A stretch of DNA of 64,000 nt. Origin: Lentiprolixibacter aurantiacus. Its GTDB lineage: Bacteria; Bacteroidota; Bacteroidia; Flavobacteriales; Flavobacteriaceae. Of the stretch, positions 1-9,120 are shown piece by piece (the first letter of the stretch is position 1; each line of letters starts with the position of its first letter). The stretch is taken from the NCBI RefSeq assembly GCF_026241225.1, contig NZ_JAPFQP010000002.1, positions 434,001 to 498,000 of the forward strand, in the 5' to 3' direction. The notes under the pieces are model-generated. The model ran no database searches and was not told the origin of the DNA. It saw only the letters and a list, made by a program, of their open reading frames with translations. The position numbers and the translations under genes were made by a program.

Positions 1-336
1 ATTAAAAGTGTTGGATTTGCGCTCAGGGGAGCCTGGGTTTTAATCAGGACCGAAAGGAGTATTAAGATCCAGGTTTGCATTGCCCTGCTGGTAACCGCGG
101 CTGGATTTTATTACGAGATCAGCACTACGGAATGGATTCTTCAAACCCTGGCCATCGCCCTTGTCCTGGGAGTTGAAGGATTGAATACTGCAGTAGAGAA
201 AATAGCTGATTACATCCAGCCCAGATACGACAGGAAGATAGGTTTTATCAAGGATGTGGCTGCAGGAGCCGTAATGCTTGTGGCTTTAGGGGCAGCGATC
301 GTTGGGTTGATCATTTATGTTCCCAGGGTATTTTGA
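1..336 (+). CDS. dgkA: Diacylglycerol/undecaprenol kinase (DgkA family), 5'-truncated by window edge
   Basis: The open frame runs from base 1 to a TGA at 334-336, giving 111 visible codons without the N-terminus. The visible part carries the family signature GVEGLNTAVEKIAD, followed by KDVAAGAV, and two hydrophobic helices before and after. These are the conserved active-site stretches of small trimeric inner-membrane lipid kinases. The family phosphorylates diacylglycerol or, in many bacteria, undecaprenol, using ATP, to recycle lipid carriers. Family members are about 120 residues, so only a few codons are missing. It lies 64 bp upstream of ftsK on the same strand, an order usual in Flavobacteriaceae. 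Which lipid is the substrate cannot be told from sequence. Confidence 0.93.
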   Translation: MKSVGFALRGAWVLIRTERSIKIQVCIALLVTAAGFYYEISTTEWILQTLAIALVLGVEGLNTAVEKIADYIQPRYDRKIGFIKDVAAGAVMLVALGAAIVGLIIYVPRVF

Positions 337-400
337 GGCTGTACCAAACCCTCCGAAGGGGTGAAATTTGTATTTTAGCGTAACAGAAGCGCAGGATTGC

Positions 401-2761
401 ATGGCAAAAAAGAGAAAAAAGTCGAAGACATCATCAGCCGGGAAAAAAGGCTTTTCTTTGACCCTATCTACTCAAAACAAGATTATCCTTGGAAGTCTGC
501 TGATCCTCTTCAGCATTGCACTGTTTTTCTCATTTGCTTCCTTTTATTTCAGCTGGCAGGCCGATCAGAGCCTGCTGACGGAATTTTCCAACCGCAATGA
601 ACAGGCCGAAAACCTCCTGAACAAGTTCGGAGCCAGCGTTAGTCATTTCTTTATGTACCGCGGATTTGGCCTGGCCTCCTTTATATTACCTGTTCTACTG
701 TGTATAACAGGGCTTTACCTGTTTCTCGGGATTGATCGCAAAGGACTGCTCAGCAAATGGATCTGGGGCCTGGTATTCCTGATCTGGATATCCATTGCCC
801 TGGGCTTCTTCGCGCTTGAAAAACCATTGCTCGGCGGACTTATTGGTTACGAAATGAACGATTTCCTTCAGGATTATACAGGGAAGATCGGAGTATTGCT
901 CTTGTTATTATTTGGCCTGACCATTATCCTGGTACGTTTGTTTCGTTTTTCACCTCAGGGAATCGCAAAGTACTTTCGCACCAAGGCCAGGGCCGTTAAA
1001 AAGGAATTTGACACCCCGGTTACGGAAACCAATCTTTCTTTAGAGCCCGAACCGGAAACAGAACAGGAAATTCCAGATCCGTATACACACAAAGAGGACA
1101 TCCCTGTTTTAGAATCTGAAAAATCTGAGTCCTCTTTCCTTACCGAGGATGATGCTGGTTCGGACATTAAAATTGAAGTGGAGACCGTACAGGAAGAAAA
1201 GGAAGAAACCGACATCCTGGCCGAAAAACTGGTTGAGGATTTCGGGGAGTATGACCCAACCCTGGAACTGGGCAATTACAAGTTTCCGCACCTGGAACTG
1301 CTGGATACCCACGGTGCAGCTGGTGGGATTACAATCAATCAGGAAGAACTCGAGGAAAACAAGAATCGCATTGTCAACACCCTCAGGAATTACAAAATTG
1401 GCATTTCCCAGATAAAAGCTACCATAGGGCCTACGGTAACCCTTTACGAAATAGTGCCGGAGGCTGGCATTCGTATTTCCAAGATCAAAAACCTGGAAGA
1501 CGATATTGCCCTGTCCCTCGCAGCATTGGGTATCAGGATCATAGCGCCTATCCCCGGAAAGGGAACCATTGGTATTGAGGTGCCCAACAAGAATGCCACC
1601 ATTGTATCCATGCGTTCCGTTATTGCTTCCTCCAAATTTCAGAATGCGGAAATGGAACTGCCCATTGCCTTTGGTAAAACCATTAGCAATGAAACCTTTG
1701 TAGTAGACCTGGCTAAAATGCCCCATATGTTAATGGCGGGTGCCACCGGACAGGGTAAATCCGTTGGTCTCAACGCCGTATTGACTTCCCTACTTTACAA
1801 GAAGCATCCGGCCGAAGTAAAATTTATCCTGGTAGACCCCAAAAAGGTAGAACTTACGCTGTACAACAAGATTGAAAGGCATTACCTCGCAAAGCTGCCG
1901 GATGTCCCGGATGCCATAATCACAGATAACCAGCAGGTAATCAATACCCTGAACTCCCTTTGCATAGAAATGGACAACCGCTATGAGCTGCTAAAGATGG
2001 CCATGGTGAGGAACATAAAGGAATATAACACCAAATTCAAGGCCCGCAAACTAAATCCTAACGACGGGCATAAATTTTTGCCCTACATAGTTCTGGTGAT
2101 TGATGAATTTGCAGACCTGATCATGTCTGCTGGTAAGGAAATTGAAACGCCAATTGCCCGTCTGGCTCAACTTGCAAGGGCTATAGGCATACACCTGGTG
2201 ATTGCCACCCAGCGTCCTTCCGTAAACGTAATTACGGGCCTTATTAAAGCAAATTTCCCAGCCAGGCTTGCTTTTCGAGTTACCTCAAAGATCGATTCAA
2301 GGACTATCCTGGACACCCAGGGAGCGGAACAGCTCATAGGCCGAGGGGACATGCTTTTCACCCAGGGCAATGATATTACCAGGCTGCAATGTGCCTTTGT
2401 AGATACCCCTGAAGTGGCCAAGATCACCGAATATATTGGTTCCCAGAGAGCCTATCCGGAAGCGCATCTCCTGCCGGAATACGTTGGAGATGAATCTGGC
2501 ACAAGTATTGATTATGCTATTGAAGACCGCGATGCTATGTTCCGGGAAGCTGCTGAAGTGATCGTAACCGCCCAGCAGGGATCTGCCTCGTTGATTCAGC
2601 GCAAACTTAAACTGGGCTATAACCGGGCAGGCCGGATCATCGACCAGCTTGAAGCGGCAGGCATTGTGGGTCCCTTTGAAGGCAGCAAAGCCAGGCAGGT
2701 CCTGGTGCCTGATATGTATGCTCTGGAACAATTATTGAACAACGAAACCCAACAAACATGA
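401..2761 (+). CDS. ftsK: DNA translocase FtsK
   Basis: The protein has 786 residues from the ATG at 401. An in-frame TTG at 368 would add 11 unconvincing residues, whereas MAKKRKK is a typical basic FtsK start. Four hydrophobic segments lie in residues ~25-185, followed by an acidic Pro/Glu-rich linker (~200-290). The RecA-like motor has Walker A GATGQGKS (~446-453) and Walker B VLVIDEFADL (~565). The C-terminal winged-helix gamma domain (~712-775) includes GSASLIQRKLKLGYNRAG, which in this family reads oriented chromosome motifs and contacts XerD. It is a hexameric septal DNA pump that resolves and segregates the terminus during division. The stop overlaps the start of lolA by 4 bp, so translation is probably coupled. 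Confidence 0.97.
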   Translation: MAKKRKKSKTSSAGKKGFSLTLSTQNKIILGSLLILFSIALFFSFASFYFSWQADQSLLTEFSNRNEQAENLLNKFGASVSHFFMYRGFGLASFILPVLLCITGLYLFLGIDRKGLLSKWIWGLVFLIWISIALGFFALEKPLLGGLIGYEMNDFLQDYTGKIGVLLLLLFGLTIILVRLFRFSPQGIAKYFRTKARAVKKEFDTPVTETNLSLEPEPETEQEIPDPYTHKEDIPVLESEKSESSFLTEDDAGSDIKIEVETVQEEKEETDILAEKLVEDFGEYDPTLELGNYKFPHLELLDTHGAAGGITINQEELEENKNRIVNTLRNYKIGISQIKATIGPTVTLYEIVPEAGIRISKIKNLEDDIALSLAALGIRIIAPIPGKGTIGIEVPNKNATIVSMRSVIASSKFQNAEMELPIAFGKTISNETFVVDLAKMPHMLMAGATGQGKSVGLNAVLTSLLYKKHPAEVKFILVDPKKVELTLYNKIERHYLAKLPDVPDAIITDNQQVINTLNSLCIEMDNRYELLKMAMVRNIKEYNTKFKARKLNPNDGHKFLPYIVLVIDEFADLIMSAGKEIETPIARLAQLARAIGIHLVIATQRPSVNVITGLIKANFPARLAFRVTSKIDSRTILDTQGAEQLIGRGDMLFTQGNDITRLQCAFVDTPEVAKITEYIGSQRAYPEAHLLPEYVGDESGTSIDYAIEDRDAMFREAAEVIVTAQQGSASLIQRKLKLGYNRAGRIIDQLEAAGIVGPFEGSKARQVLVPDMYALEQLLNNETQQT

Positions 2762-3402
2762 AAAAGTGGATAATATACTTGCTTATAGGCATATTGCCGG
2801 CACTGGGCTGGGCACAGGGATCTGACAAGGCCAAAGCTTTGCTGGACGAAGTCTATAACAAGGTTAAGAGCTATGATAATATTGAAGTCGATTTCAAATA
2901 TTCCCTGGAAAACAGCGAGGCTAACATCAACCAGGAAACCCGAGGGAATGTGACCCTTCAGGGCGACAAATACCTGCTGAACTACCTAGGTGCCATACAG
3001 CTTTACGACGGACAAAAAGTATATACGGTTGTGCCTGAAAACGAGGAAGTAACCATTGAGGATCAGAGTGATGAAGAAAACACTATTACCCCATCCAAGA
3101 TGCTCACTTTCTATAAAAAAGGGCATAACTACAGCTGGGACATCCTTCAGAACGTGCAGGGGAGGAAAATTCAGTTTGTAAAGCTGATCCCCATTGATAC
3201 CAATTCCACAATTGAGAGTATTTTGCTGGGAATTGATGTGGAAACCAAGCACATCTACCGGCTCATTGAGACTGGGGCCAATGGCACAAAGACTACCATC
3301 ACTGTTAATTCTTTTAAAACGAATCAGCCCTTGTCCAAAACCTTATTTACCTTTGATGAAAACAAGTACAAAGAAGAAGGGTACTACATCATAAGGAATT
3401 AG
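2758..3402 (+). CDS. lolA: LolA-like outer-membrane lipoprotein carrier
   Basis: The protein has 214 residues. It has a signal peptide (MKKWIIYLLIGILPALGWAQ) and then a LolA-type fold: repeated amphipathic strands, including an N-terminal helix KAKALLDEVYNKVKSYDNI and GNVTLQGDKYLL. LolA carries lipoproteins across the periplasm from the inner-membrane LolCDE release complex. The start ATG overlaps the ftsK stop (ATGA type), and the gene is followed 3 bp later by lptG, so three envelope genes appear to form one transcript. The length is close to the usual 200-220 residues. No anomaly was seen. Confidence 0.9.
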   Translation: MKKWIIYLLIGILPALGWAQGSDKAKALLDEVYNKVKSYDNIEVDFKYSLENSEANINQETRGNVTLQGDKYLLNYLGAIQLYDGQKVYTVVPENEEVTIEDQSDEENTITPSKMLTFYKKGHNYSWDILQNVQGRKIQFVKLIPIDTNSTIESILLGIDVETKHIYRLIETGANGTKTTITVNSFKTNQPLSKTLFTFDENKYKEEGYYIIRN

Positions 3403-3405
3403 ACC

Positions 3406-4923
3406 TTGCGGATTCTAGATCAATACATTTTAAAGAGGTTCCTTTACAATTTTTGCAGCTCGTTTGTAATCCTGATGTTTATTTTCATCTTTCAAACGAT
3501 CTGGCTCTTTATAGATGACCTCGCAGGTAAAGGCCTGGATATAATTATTATAGGTAAATTTCTTTTTTACCTGATGCCAAACCTGACGGAAAAGGTCCTG
3601 CCTTTAACCGTATTGCTTTCATCCATTATTACCTTCGGGACTTTTGCGGAAAACTATGAGTTTGCCGCCATGAAAGCTTCGGGAATTTCCCTGCAGCGCT
3701 CCATGCTCAGCCTGATCATTTTTGTAACGTTCCTGGGCGGGTTAACCTTCTACTTTGCCAATAGTGTTATCCCCGCTTCGGAACAAAAGATCTATAATCT
3801 CAGGAGAAATATCGCCAAGGTAAAACCTGCAGCGGCTATTGAGGAGGGAGTTTTCAGTGACCTCGAGGGTCGCAACATCAAGGTAGACCGAAAATACGGG
3901 GAGAACGACCGTTTTCTTGAAAAGATCATCATCCACAGTAAATCCAAAGCACAGAAAAATATAACGGTAATCAAGGCAAAAACAGGTGAATTGATCAGCA
4001 GTGAACGCTCAGATATTATTCAGCTGGTCCTGAAAGACGGACATTATTATGAAGATATAGAAGCAAAGACAAATCAAGACCAGAAGAAATTTCCCTTCGC
4101 CAAGGCCGTCTTTGATACCTATACCATAAACATAGAGCTACCGGACAACCAGCAGGACCTGGAAGAAGAGCGTAATGTGCGCACGGACAAGATGAAGAAC
4201 ATCTACAGGCTTGCTAAAGATATCGATTCCCTAAAGGAAAATAACATAAAGGTTGTAACGGCTTTTTCCAAGAACATTTCATCCCGGATGGGTGCGTTTT
4301 TACCCCTGCGACCCCGTGATACCATTAGCGACACGACTAAGATTAATGAAGATCTGATAGAAATAGAATTCCCCGAAAAGGTCGTTGCAAAGGATTCAGC
4401 GGAGCAAAAGGAGCCGTTTACCGGTGAGATTATCCCTCTTTTTAAGGAATGGCAGGAAGGACAGATTTACGGTTCAGCCAAAAACTCAGTAAGCAATATC
4501 CTGAGTTCAATCAAGGGCAAAAAAGAAGAGCTTCAGCGGCGCTATAAGATTTACAATATGCATATTTTGTCGCTCCACAAAAAATATGCACTGGCCTTTT
4601 CCTGTATTATCCTGTTTTTCGTGGGGGCCCCCTTGGGAGCCATTATCCGGAAGGGAGGATTAGGCCTGCCCATGGTTATTGCTATTGTGCTTTTCCTGGC
4701 CTATTATTTTATTGGGGTCTTTGCCGGCAATTATGCCAAAGAAGGAAATATCCACCCCATACTGGGAGCATGGCTATCTACCCTAATAATGTTACCTTTG
4801 AGCATTTATTTGACCAAGCGGGCCACGGCAGACCGGGGGCTGATGGATTTTGGGCATTTAACAGACCCGATTAGGAAATTTTTTAAAGGAATTAAGCAAA
4901 GGTTGCGTAATGATGGTGAGTAA
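3406..4923 (+). CDS. lptG: LptG/LptF (YjgP/YjgQ) family LPS export permease
   Basis: The protein has 505 residues from a TTG at 3406. The first residues, LRILDQYILKRFL, match the conserved start of this family, and no better ATG is near. An N-terminal helix bundle (~10-125) and a C-terminal one (~395-475, with GAPLGAIIRKGGLG) enclose a periplasmic jellyroll of ~135-260 and a longer low-complexity insert (~260-370). LptF/LptG form the membrane part of the LptB2FG ABC exporter that extracts lipopolysaccharide from the inner membrane. The protein is longer than the ~360-residue enterobacterial form, as is usual for Bacteroidota, mainly because of the periplasmic insert. It overlaps ribB by 14 bp. 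Confidence 0.9.
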   Translation: MRILDQYILKRFLYNFCSSFVILMFIFIFQTIWLFIDDLAGKGLDIIIIGKFLFYLMPNLTEKVLPLTVLLSSIITFGTFAENYEFAAMKASGISLQRSMLSLIIFVTFLGGLTFYFANSVIPASEQKIYNLRRNIAKVKPAAAIEEGVFSDLEGRNIKVDRKYGENDRFLEKIIIHSKSKAQKNITVIKAKTGELISSERSDIIQLVLKDGHYYEDIEAKTNQDQKKFPFAKAVFDTYTINIELPDNQQDLEEERNVRTDKMKNIYRLAKDIDSLKENNIKVVTAFSKNISSRMGAFLPLRPRDTISDTTKINEDLIEIEFPEKVVAKDSAEQKEPFTGEIIPLFKEWQEGQIYGSAKNSVSNILSSIKGKKEELQRRYKIYNMHILSLHKKYALAFSCIILFFVGAPLGAIIRKGGLGLPMVIAIVLFLAYYFIGVFAGNYAKEGNIHPILGAWLSTLIMLPLSIYLTKRATADRGLMDFGHLTDPIRKFFKGIKQRLRNDGE

Positions 4924-6052
4924 GGAAACTAAAATTCAGCTGAATACCATAGAAGAAGCCATAGCCGATATCAGGCAGGGCAAGGTTGTTATTGTGGTTG
5001 ATGACGAAAACAGGGAGAACGAAGGAGATTTCATTGCCGCAGCAGAAAAGGTAACCCCGGAAATGATCAACTTCATGGCCAAGCACGGCCGTGGCCTGAT
5101 CTGCGCTCCCCTTACCGAAGAAAGATGCAGGGAACTGGACCTGACTATGATGGTTGAAAACAACACAGTTCTGCACCATACCCAGTTCACAGTCTCGGTA
5201 GACCTAATTGGTCATGGTTGCACAACGGGGATCTCCGTGCATGACAGGGCTAAAACTATACAGGCACTTGTAAGGCCCGAAACACGGCCTGAACACCTGG
5301 GAAGGCCTGGGCACATATTTCCCTTAAAGGCCAAAAATGGCGGTGTGCTTCGCAGAACCGGACATACCGAAGCTGCTGTAGACTTTGCCAGGCTGGCAGG
5401 CTTATCCCCTGCTGGTATTTTGGTTGAAATATTGAATGAAGACGGGACTATGGCCCGCCTACCCCACCTGGTAGAAGTTGCCAAAAAGTTCGATCTCAAG
5501 CTGGTTTCCATTGAAGACCTGGTTGCCTATCGCATGCGTCACGACAGCCTCATCAACAAACGCGAATCCTTTGAAATAGACACCCGTTTTGGTCGGTATA
5601 CGCTGCATGCTTACCAGCAGACAACAAACGACCAGGTGCACCTGGCACTTACCAGGGGCAATTGGAAACTCGACGACCCAGTGCTTACCCGAATCAACTC
5701 TACCCTGGTTAACAACGATATACTCGGGACACTTACCCACAACGTGGACAAAAAGCTGGACGATATGTTCAAGGCACTGAATGAAGAGGGCAAAGGCGCC
5801 ATTGTTTTTATCAACCAGCAAAGCCAGTCATTCAACCTGTTGAAACGCATTGTTGGATTAAAGGAAAATCAGAAGAAGGGCATTAAGAAGGCGCCAAAAA
5901 TTGAAATGGATACACGCGATTTTGGTATCGGCGCCCAGATACTACACGACCTTGATATCAGTAAAATGCGCCTGATGACCAATTCCAAACAAGCAAAAAG
6001 GGTAGGTATTGTAGGTTACGGCCTGGAAATCGTGGAGTACGTTCCTTATTAA
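4910..6052 (+). CDS. ribB: 3,4-dihydroxy-2-butanone-4-phosphate synthase with a degenerate GTP cyclohydrolase II domain
   Basis: The protein has 380 residues. Residues 1-210 are a full RibB domain with DDENRENEGD (31-40), which binds Mg2+ and ribulose 5-phosphate, HGRGLICAPL, and RRTGHTEAAVD. It makes the four-carbon unit for riboflavin. Residues ~213-380 have the fold of GTP cyclohydrolase II and keep the late motif DFGIGAQILHDL plus GYGLEIVEY. The zinc-binding stretch (normally C-x…-GD…CDCG) is replaced by DPVLTRINSTLVNNDILGTL with no cysteine. I infer that this half no longer opens GTP and that a separate RibA exists elsewhere. The start overlaps lptG. Confidence 0.92.
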   Translation: MMVSKETKIQLNTIEEAIADIRQGKVVIVVDDENRENEGDFIAAAEKVTPEMINFMAKHGRGLICAPLTEERCRELDLTMMVENNTVLHHTQFTVSVDLIGHGCTTGISVHDRAKTIQALVRPETRPEHLGRPGHIFPLKAKNGGVLRRTGHTEAAVDFARLAGLSPAGILVEILNEDGTMARLPHLVEVAKKFDLKLVSIEDLVAYRMRHDSLINKRESFEIDTRFGRYTLHAYQQTTNDQVHLALTRGNWKLDDPVLTRINSTLVNNDILGTLTHNVDKKLDDMFKALNEEGKGAIVFINQQSQSFNLLKRIVGLKENQKKGIKKAPKIEMDTRDFGIGAQILHDLDISKMRLMTNSKQAKRVGIVGYGLEIVEYVPY

Positions 6053-6063
6053 TCCTTAACTGC

Positions 6064-7254
6064 TTATAGCCCCTTCAGCACCTTTTGCAAGCGACTTGCG
6101 CGAGTGGTTACCTCATTCTCAGACCAGCCAATTTTGATGAGTACAGAAATAGCCTTTCCCATCCATTGATCGGAAAGGGAAAAATCCTGATCTTCCATTC
6201 CGCTGAGCCTGTCCTGAACTTCCTGCGGCAATTTGCCCAGGGAAACCTGATTTTTCAGGTGCTCCCATTTCCTGTGGTAATGCCAGTTATTATCAAACCA
6301 GTAAAAGCAACCATCTACTCCAGCTTCTAATAAAGCTTTATGGGCCTTGCGCGCCATGGCCCCAGTATCCATAAAGAAATTAAGGAAGGAATAGTTCTGA
6401 ATACCACTTTGGGGCACTCTTCTCAAAGAGACAGTAGGAATATCCCGTATGGCTTCTTCCAGGATGCGATAATTTTGTTCCTGTATCTCTAAAAAAGAAT
6501 CCAAACGCTTTATCTGGGCAACACCAACGGCCGCATTTAATTCCGAAATGCGATAGTTATATCCTAAGAACGGATGGCCCTCTGCTCCCCTGTCACTGCC
6601 TTTGTGGTCATGCCCATGGTCTGAAAAGTGATCCGCATGCCGGTAATAGGTTTCATTATTGGTGATTAGGGCTCCACCTTCCCCGCAGGTTATGGTCTTT
6701 ACATAATCGAAGGAAAAACAACCCAGATCACCTATACTTCCCAGGGGCTTTCCCGCATAGCTCCCTCCTATGGCCTGACAAGCATCTTCAATGAGCAGCA
6801 GGTTGTGCTCCCTGGCAATTTCGGAAAGTGCGCCCAAATCGGCCATGGAACCGCACATATGCACGGGCATAATTACTTTGGTTCTCGGGTTGATGGCCTG
6901 CCTTACCGATTCCGGGTTTAGTGTCAACGTATCGTCAATATTTGCCAAAACGGGAACAGCGCCCAGGGCGAGTACGGCTTCAAAACTGGCTACAAAGGTA
7001 AATGTGGGCAGGATTACCTCGTCTCCGGCTCCAACCCCAGCGCTTGCCATGGCTACTGTCAGTGCTGCCGTACCGCTGCTCACCAGCTGGGCATGCCGTG
7101 TTTGCATGCGTTCGGCAAGGGCCTTCTCCAACTCCCGTGCTTTCCATTGCCCGTTTCGCATACCATCAAAACCATAGCGCATCAACACACCAGAGTCCAG
7201 GACTTTCTGCACTTCCCTGCGTTCCATATCGCCAAATAATTCAAAGCCAGGCAT
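6064..7254 (-). CDS. DegT/DnrJ/EryC1/StrS family PLP-dependent aminotransferase
   Basis: The protein has 396 residues, the full length for the family. It shows the type-I fold markers SSGTAALTVAMA (phosphate-binding turn, ~60), EDACQAIGG with the pyridine-binding Asp157, and SFDYVKTITCGEGGAL with Lys186 as the Schiff-base lysine. The family usually transfers an amino group to a keto-sugar nucleotide for cell-surface glycans. No NDP-sugar dehydratase, epimerase or glycosyltransferase lies nearby, so the substrate is unknown. The gene begins 8 bp after the nitroreductase gene on the same strand and is probably cotranscribed. It converges with ribB, with 11 bp between the ends. Confidence 0.88.
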   Translation of the reverse strand: MPGFELFGDMERREVQKVLDSGVLMRYGFDGMRNGQWKARELEKALAERMQTRHAQLVSSGTAALTVAMASAGVGAGDEVILPTFTFVASFEAVLALGAVPVLANIDDTLTLNPESVRQAINPRTKVIMPVHMCGSMADLGALSEIAREHNLLLIEDACQAIGGSYAGKPLGSIGDLGCFSFDYVKTITCGEGGALITNNETYYRHADHFSDHGHDHKGSDRGAEGHPFLGYNYRISELNAAVGVAQIKRLDSFLEIQEQNYRILEEAIRDIPTVSLRRVPQSGIQNYSFLNFFMDTGAMARKAHKALLEAGVDGCFYWFDNNWHYHRKWEHLKNQVSLGKLPQEVQDRLSGMEDQDFSLSDQWMGKAISVLIKIGWSENEVTTRASRLQKVLKGL

Positions 7255-7262
7255 AGATTAAT

Positions 7263-7907
7263 TTATTGGGAATTATTGATTTCAATTATGGATTTGGACA
7301 TCTTCCTCCTGACTTTCTTGAAATCGGCGAACATATCATCCTGGGCGCGGTAACCTACCGGCATCACCAAAACCGCACTCAAACCTTTTTCTTTCAGGCC
7401 CAGCAACTCATTGTACGCCTCAGGTTCAAACCCTTCCATGGGGCAGGCATCTATTTCTTCCAGGGCACATATGGTTAAAAGGTTACCCATGGCAAGGTAA
7501 GCCTGACGGGTAGCCCATTCCTGTATTTCCTTCTGATCTTTATTGCTGAATTCTCTGACCAGGTATTCCCGGAAGGGATTTAGGATCTGGTCGCTGGTGC
7601 CCCGGATCTCCTTAACCCTTTCGAAATAACTTTTTACGTAGTCCCCATCCACATTAGTTTCAACACAAAACACGAGCAAATGGGAAGCCTGGGCTACTTG
7701 TTGCTGGTTATAGGAATGTGAAAGCAATCTATTCTGAAGATCCTGGTCCTGCAGCACCAACATTCTGATGGGTTGCAAGCCGTAGGAGGTGGCTGTGAGA
7801 TTAAAGGCCCGTTTCAGTTTATCCAGCTGTTCTGTCTTTAACTTTCTGGAGGGATCGAATTTTTTCACGGCATAGCGCCACTCCAATCGATCAATTATAT
7901 CACTCAT
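7263..7907 (-). CDS. NAD(P)H-dependent nitroreductase family oxidoreductase
   Basis: The protein has 214 residues from the ATG at 7907 (MSDIIDRLEWRYAVKKFDPS). A longer upstream frame to 8039 lacks family-like sequence. RYAVKKFD is the FMN-binding start of NfsB-type nitroreductases, and the late GLKEKGLSAVLVMPVGYRA is the conserved C-terminal flavin loop, preceded by ACPMEGF. Such homodimeric FMN enzymes reduce nitroaromatics, quinones or related electrophiles with NAD(P)H. It sits directly upstream of the DegT-type gene (8 bp). The physiological substrate cannot be read from sequence. Confidence 0.88.
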   Translation of the reverse strand: MSDIIDRLEWRYAVKKFDPSRKLKTEQLDKLKRAFNLTATSYGLQPIRMLVLQDQDLQNRLLSHSYNQQQVAQASHLLVFCVETNVDGDYVKSYFERVKEIRGTSDQILNPFREYLVREFSNKDQKEIQEWATRQAYLAMGNLLTICALEEIDACPMEGFEPEAYNELLGLKEKGLSAVLVMPVGYRAQDDMFADFKKVRRKMSKSIIEINNSQ

Positions 7908-8110
7908 ATAAATAAGAATTGCCTTAAAAGTAACGGAAATCATGTGCTCTGTTTCCCGTTGCAAAAATAACGCAAATATGCCTTTCCGGGAAAGGGTAAA
8001 AAGATAAGGACCGAGGTTTCCCTGAGGTTCTGCCTGCATATATCAAAAAGCAACCCGGACCAAAGCCATAGCTTCAGATCCGGGTCACCGGCAAGAGGAT
8101 ACTTTTTTAA

Positions 8111-8740
8111 TCAGGCAAAATCAAGTTGCCGGATCTTGTTTAAGGCTTCAGATTTGGAATTCACATCCAGCTTCAGGTAGATATTCTGAATATGAAAGTT
8201 GATGGTGCTGGTAGAAACATACAATTTGTTCGCAATGGTTTTGTAGGTATCTCCCTGGCAGAGGTGCTCGATGATCTGGTTTTCCCTTTCCGAGAAGAAT
8301 TTATAAGATTTCCTTCTGAAGGTATCGATTAGCTTTTTCACAATGTCATTGCTCAGGGCCGCACCCTCGTCCTTTATTGAATTGAGTGCATGCAGCAGTC
8401 GTTTAACGCTGATTGGCTTGGTTAAATAACCAGCTGCCCCGAATTTAAAGGCCAATTTGATGGTTTCGAAATCATTTTCATTGCTTACCATCAGCACACT
8501 GGCCTCGGAGTCCAGTTTCCTGAACGCTGAGATGGCTTCAATACCGGTCATCTCTGGAAGGTTCACTTCAGAAAGTACAATGTCCGGGTTCATCATGAGA
8601 TAATCTTCCAGGGCTTCTTCGGCAGAATTGTATATGCCGATCAGGTTAAATTCATTGTAATTATGAAAATAATACCTGTAGGTTTCATGAAACTTTGGGT
8701 CGTTGTCAATTACCATGACTTGGAGTGTAGAAGTATTCAT
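8111..8740 (-). CDS. NarL/LuxR-type response regulator with Glu in place of the phospho-acceptor Asp
   Basis: The protein has 209 residues. A receiver domain occupies 1-120: acidic pocket IDNDP (Asp12, Asp14), switch Ser86 (VLMVSN) and Lys108 (YLTKP) are present. The acceptor position reads PDIVLSEVNLPEMTG, with Glu58 where Asp is expected (codon GAA). A LuxR-type helix-turn-helix fills ~145-205 (FSERENQIIEHL … STINFHIQNIYLKL). Glu at this position often mimics the phosphorylated state in characterised regulators, so I infer constitutive or phosphorylation-independent DNA binding. No histidine kinase is adjacent. The gene follows a 234-bp leader behind a small same-strand ORF at 8974-9120. 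Confidence 0.92.
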   Translation of the reverse strand: MNTSTLQVMVIDNDPKFHETYRYYFHNYNEFNLIGIYNSAEEALEDYLMMNPDIVLSEVNLPEMTGIEAISAFRKLDSEASVLMVSNENDFETIKLAFKFGAAGYLTKPISVKRLLHALNSIKDEGAALSNDIVKKLIDTFRRKSYKFFSERENQIIEHLCQGDTYKTIANKLYVSTSTINFHIQNIYLKLDVNSKSEALNKIRQLDFA

Positions 8741-8973
8741 ATTGAATTAATTTGGGATTGTATTACGTTTGAGATTAGTTGATTGGTCCAAAAATCCACT
8801 AGCCATAAGATTCCCAGTATCCAATAATACCATATTGAATTTCAGGAAGTTAAATTTATCACACCGGGAAAATGCTCAGGAAGTATAGTATCCGGAAACA
8901 CGATTACCTCCATCGGGATTATCCGATTGGTAAATTTTGTGAATTAAGGGATTGAAATAAAGATGTTTCTGGT

Positions 8974-9120
8974 CTAGCCGGTTTGCTGAACTGGTACGGT
9001 TAAGCCGGAAACTTCATCCTTAGCCAATGTTGATAATTGCGTATCCTGAAGATGGATACCGCCGGGAGGAGCACCAGATGCTTCCCTTAAAATTGGGGTT
9101 AAGTAGAACAATTTATTCAT
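8974..9120 (-). CDS. Candidate small protein, 48 residues
   Basis: The frame starts ATG at 9120 and ends TAG at 8974. The product begins MNKLFYLTPILREASGAPPGG and ends VSGLTVPVQQTG. It uses codons like its neighbours (GGC, ACC, CTT, CAG), has no low-complexity run, and lacks a clear signal peptide or membrane helix. It lies in an otherwise gene-free 610-bp interval between the PorP-like gene and the response regulator, on their strand, downstream of a strong terminator at 9272-9312, so it would need its own promoter. The rest of 8741-9271 shows no other gene. I do not recognise a family. It could be a short secreted or regulatory peptide, or chance. Confidence 0.35.
   Translation of the reverse strand: MNKLFYLTPILREASGAPPGGIHLQDTQLSTLAKDEVSGLTVPVQQTG

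Noticed and set aside
368-400. TTG start extending FtsK by 11 residues
   Set aside because: The added residues lack family character, while the ATG at 401 gives a typical basic N-terminus.
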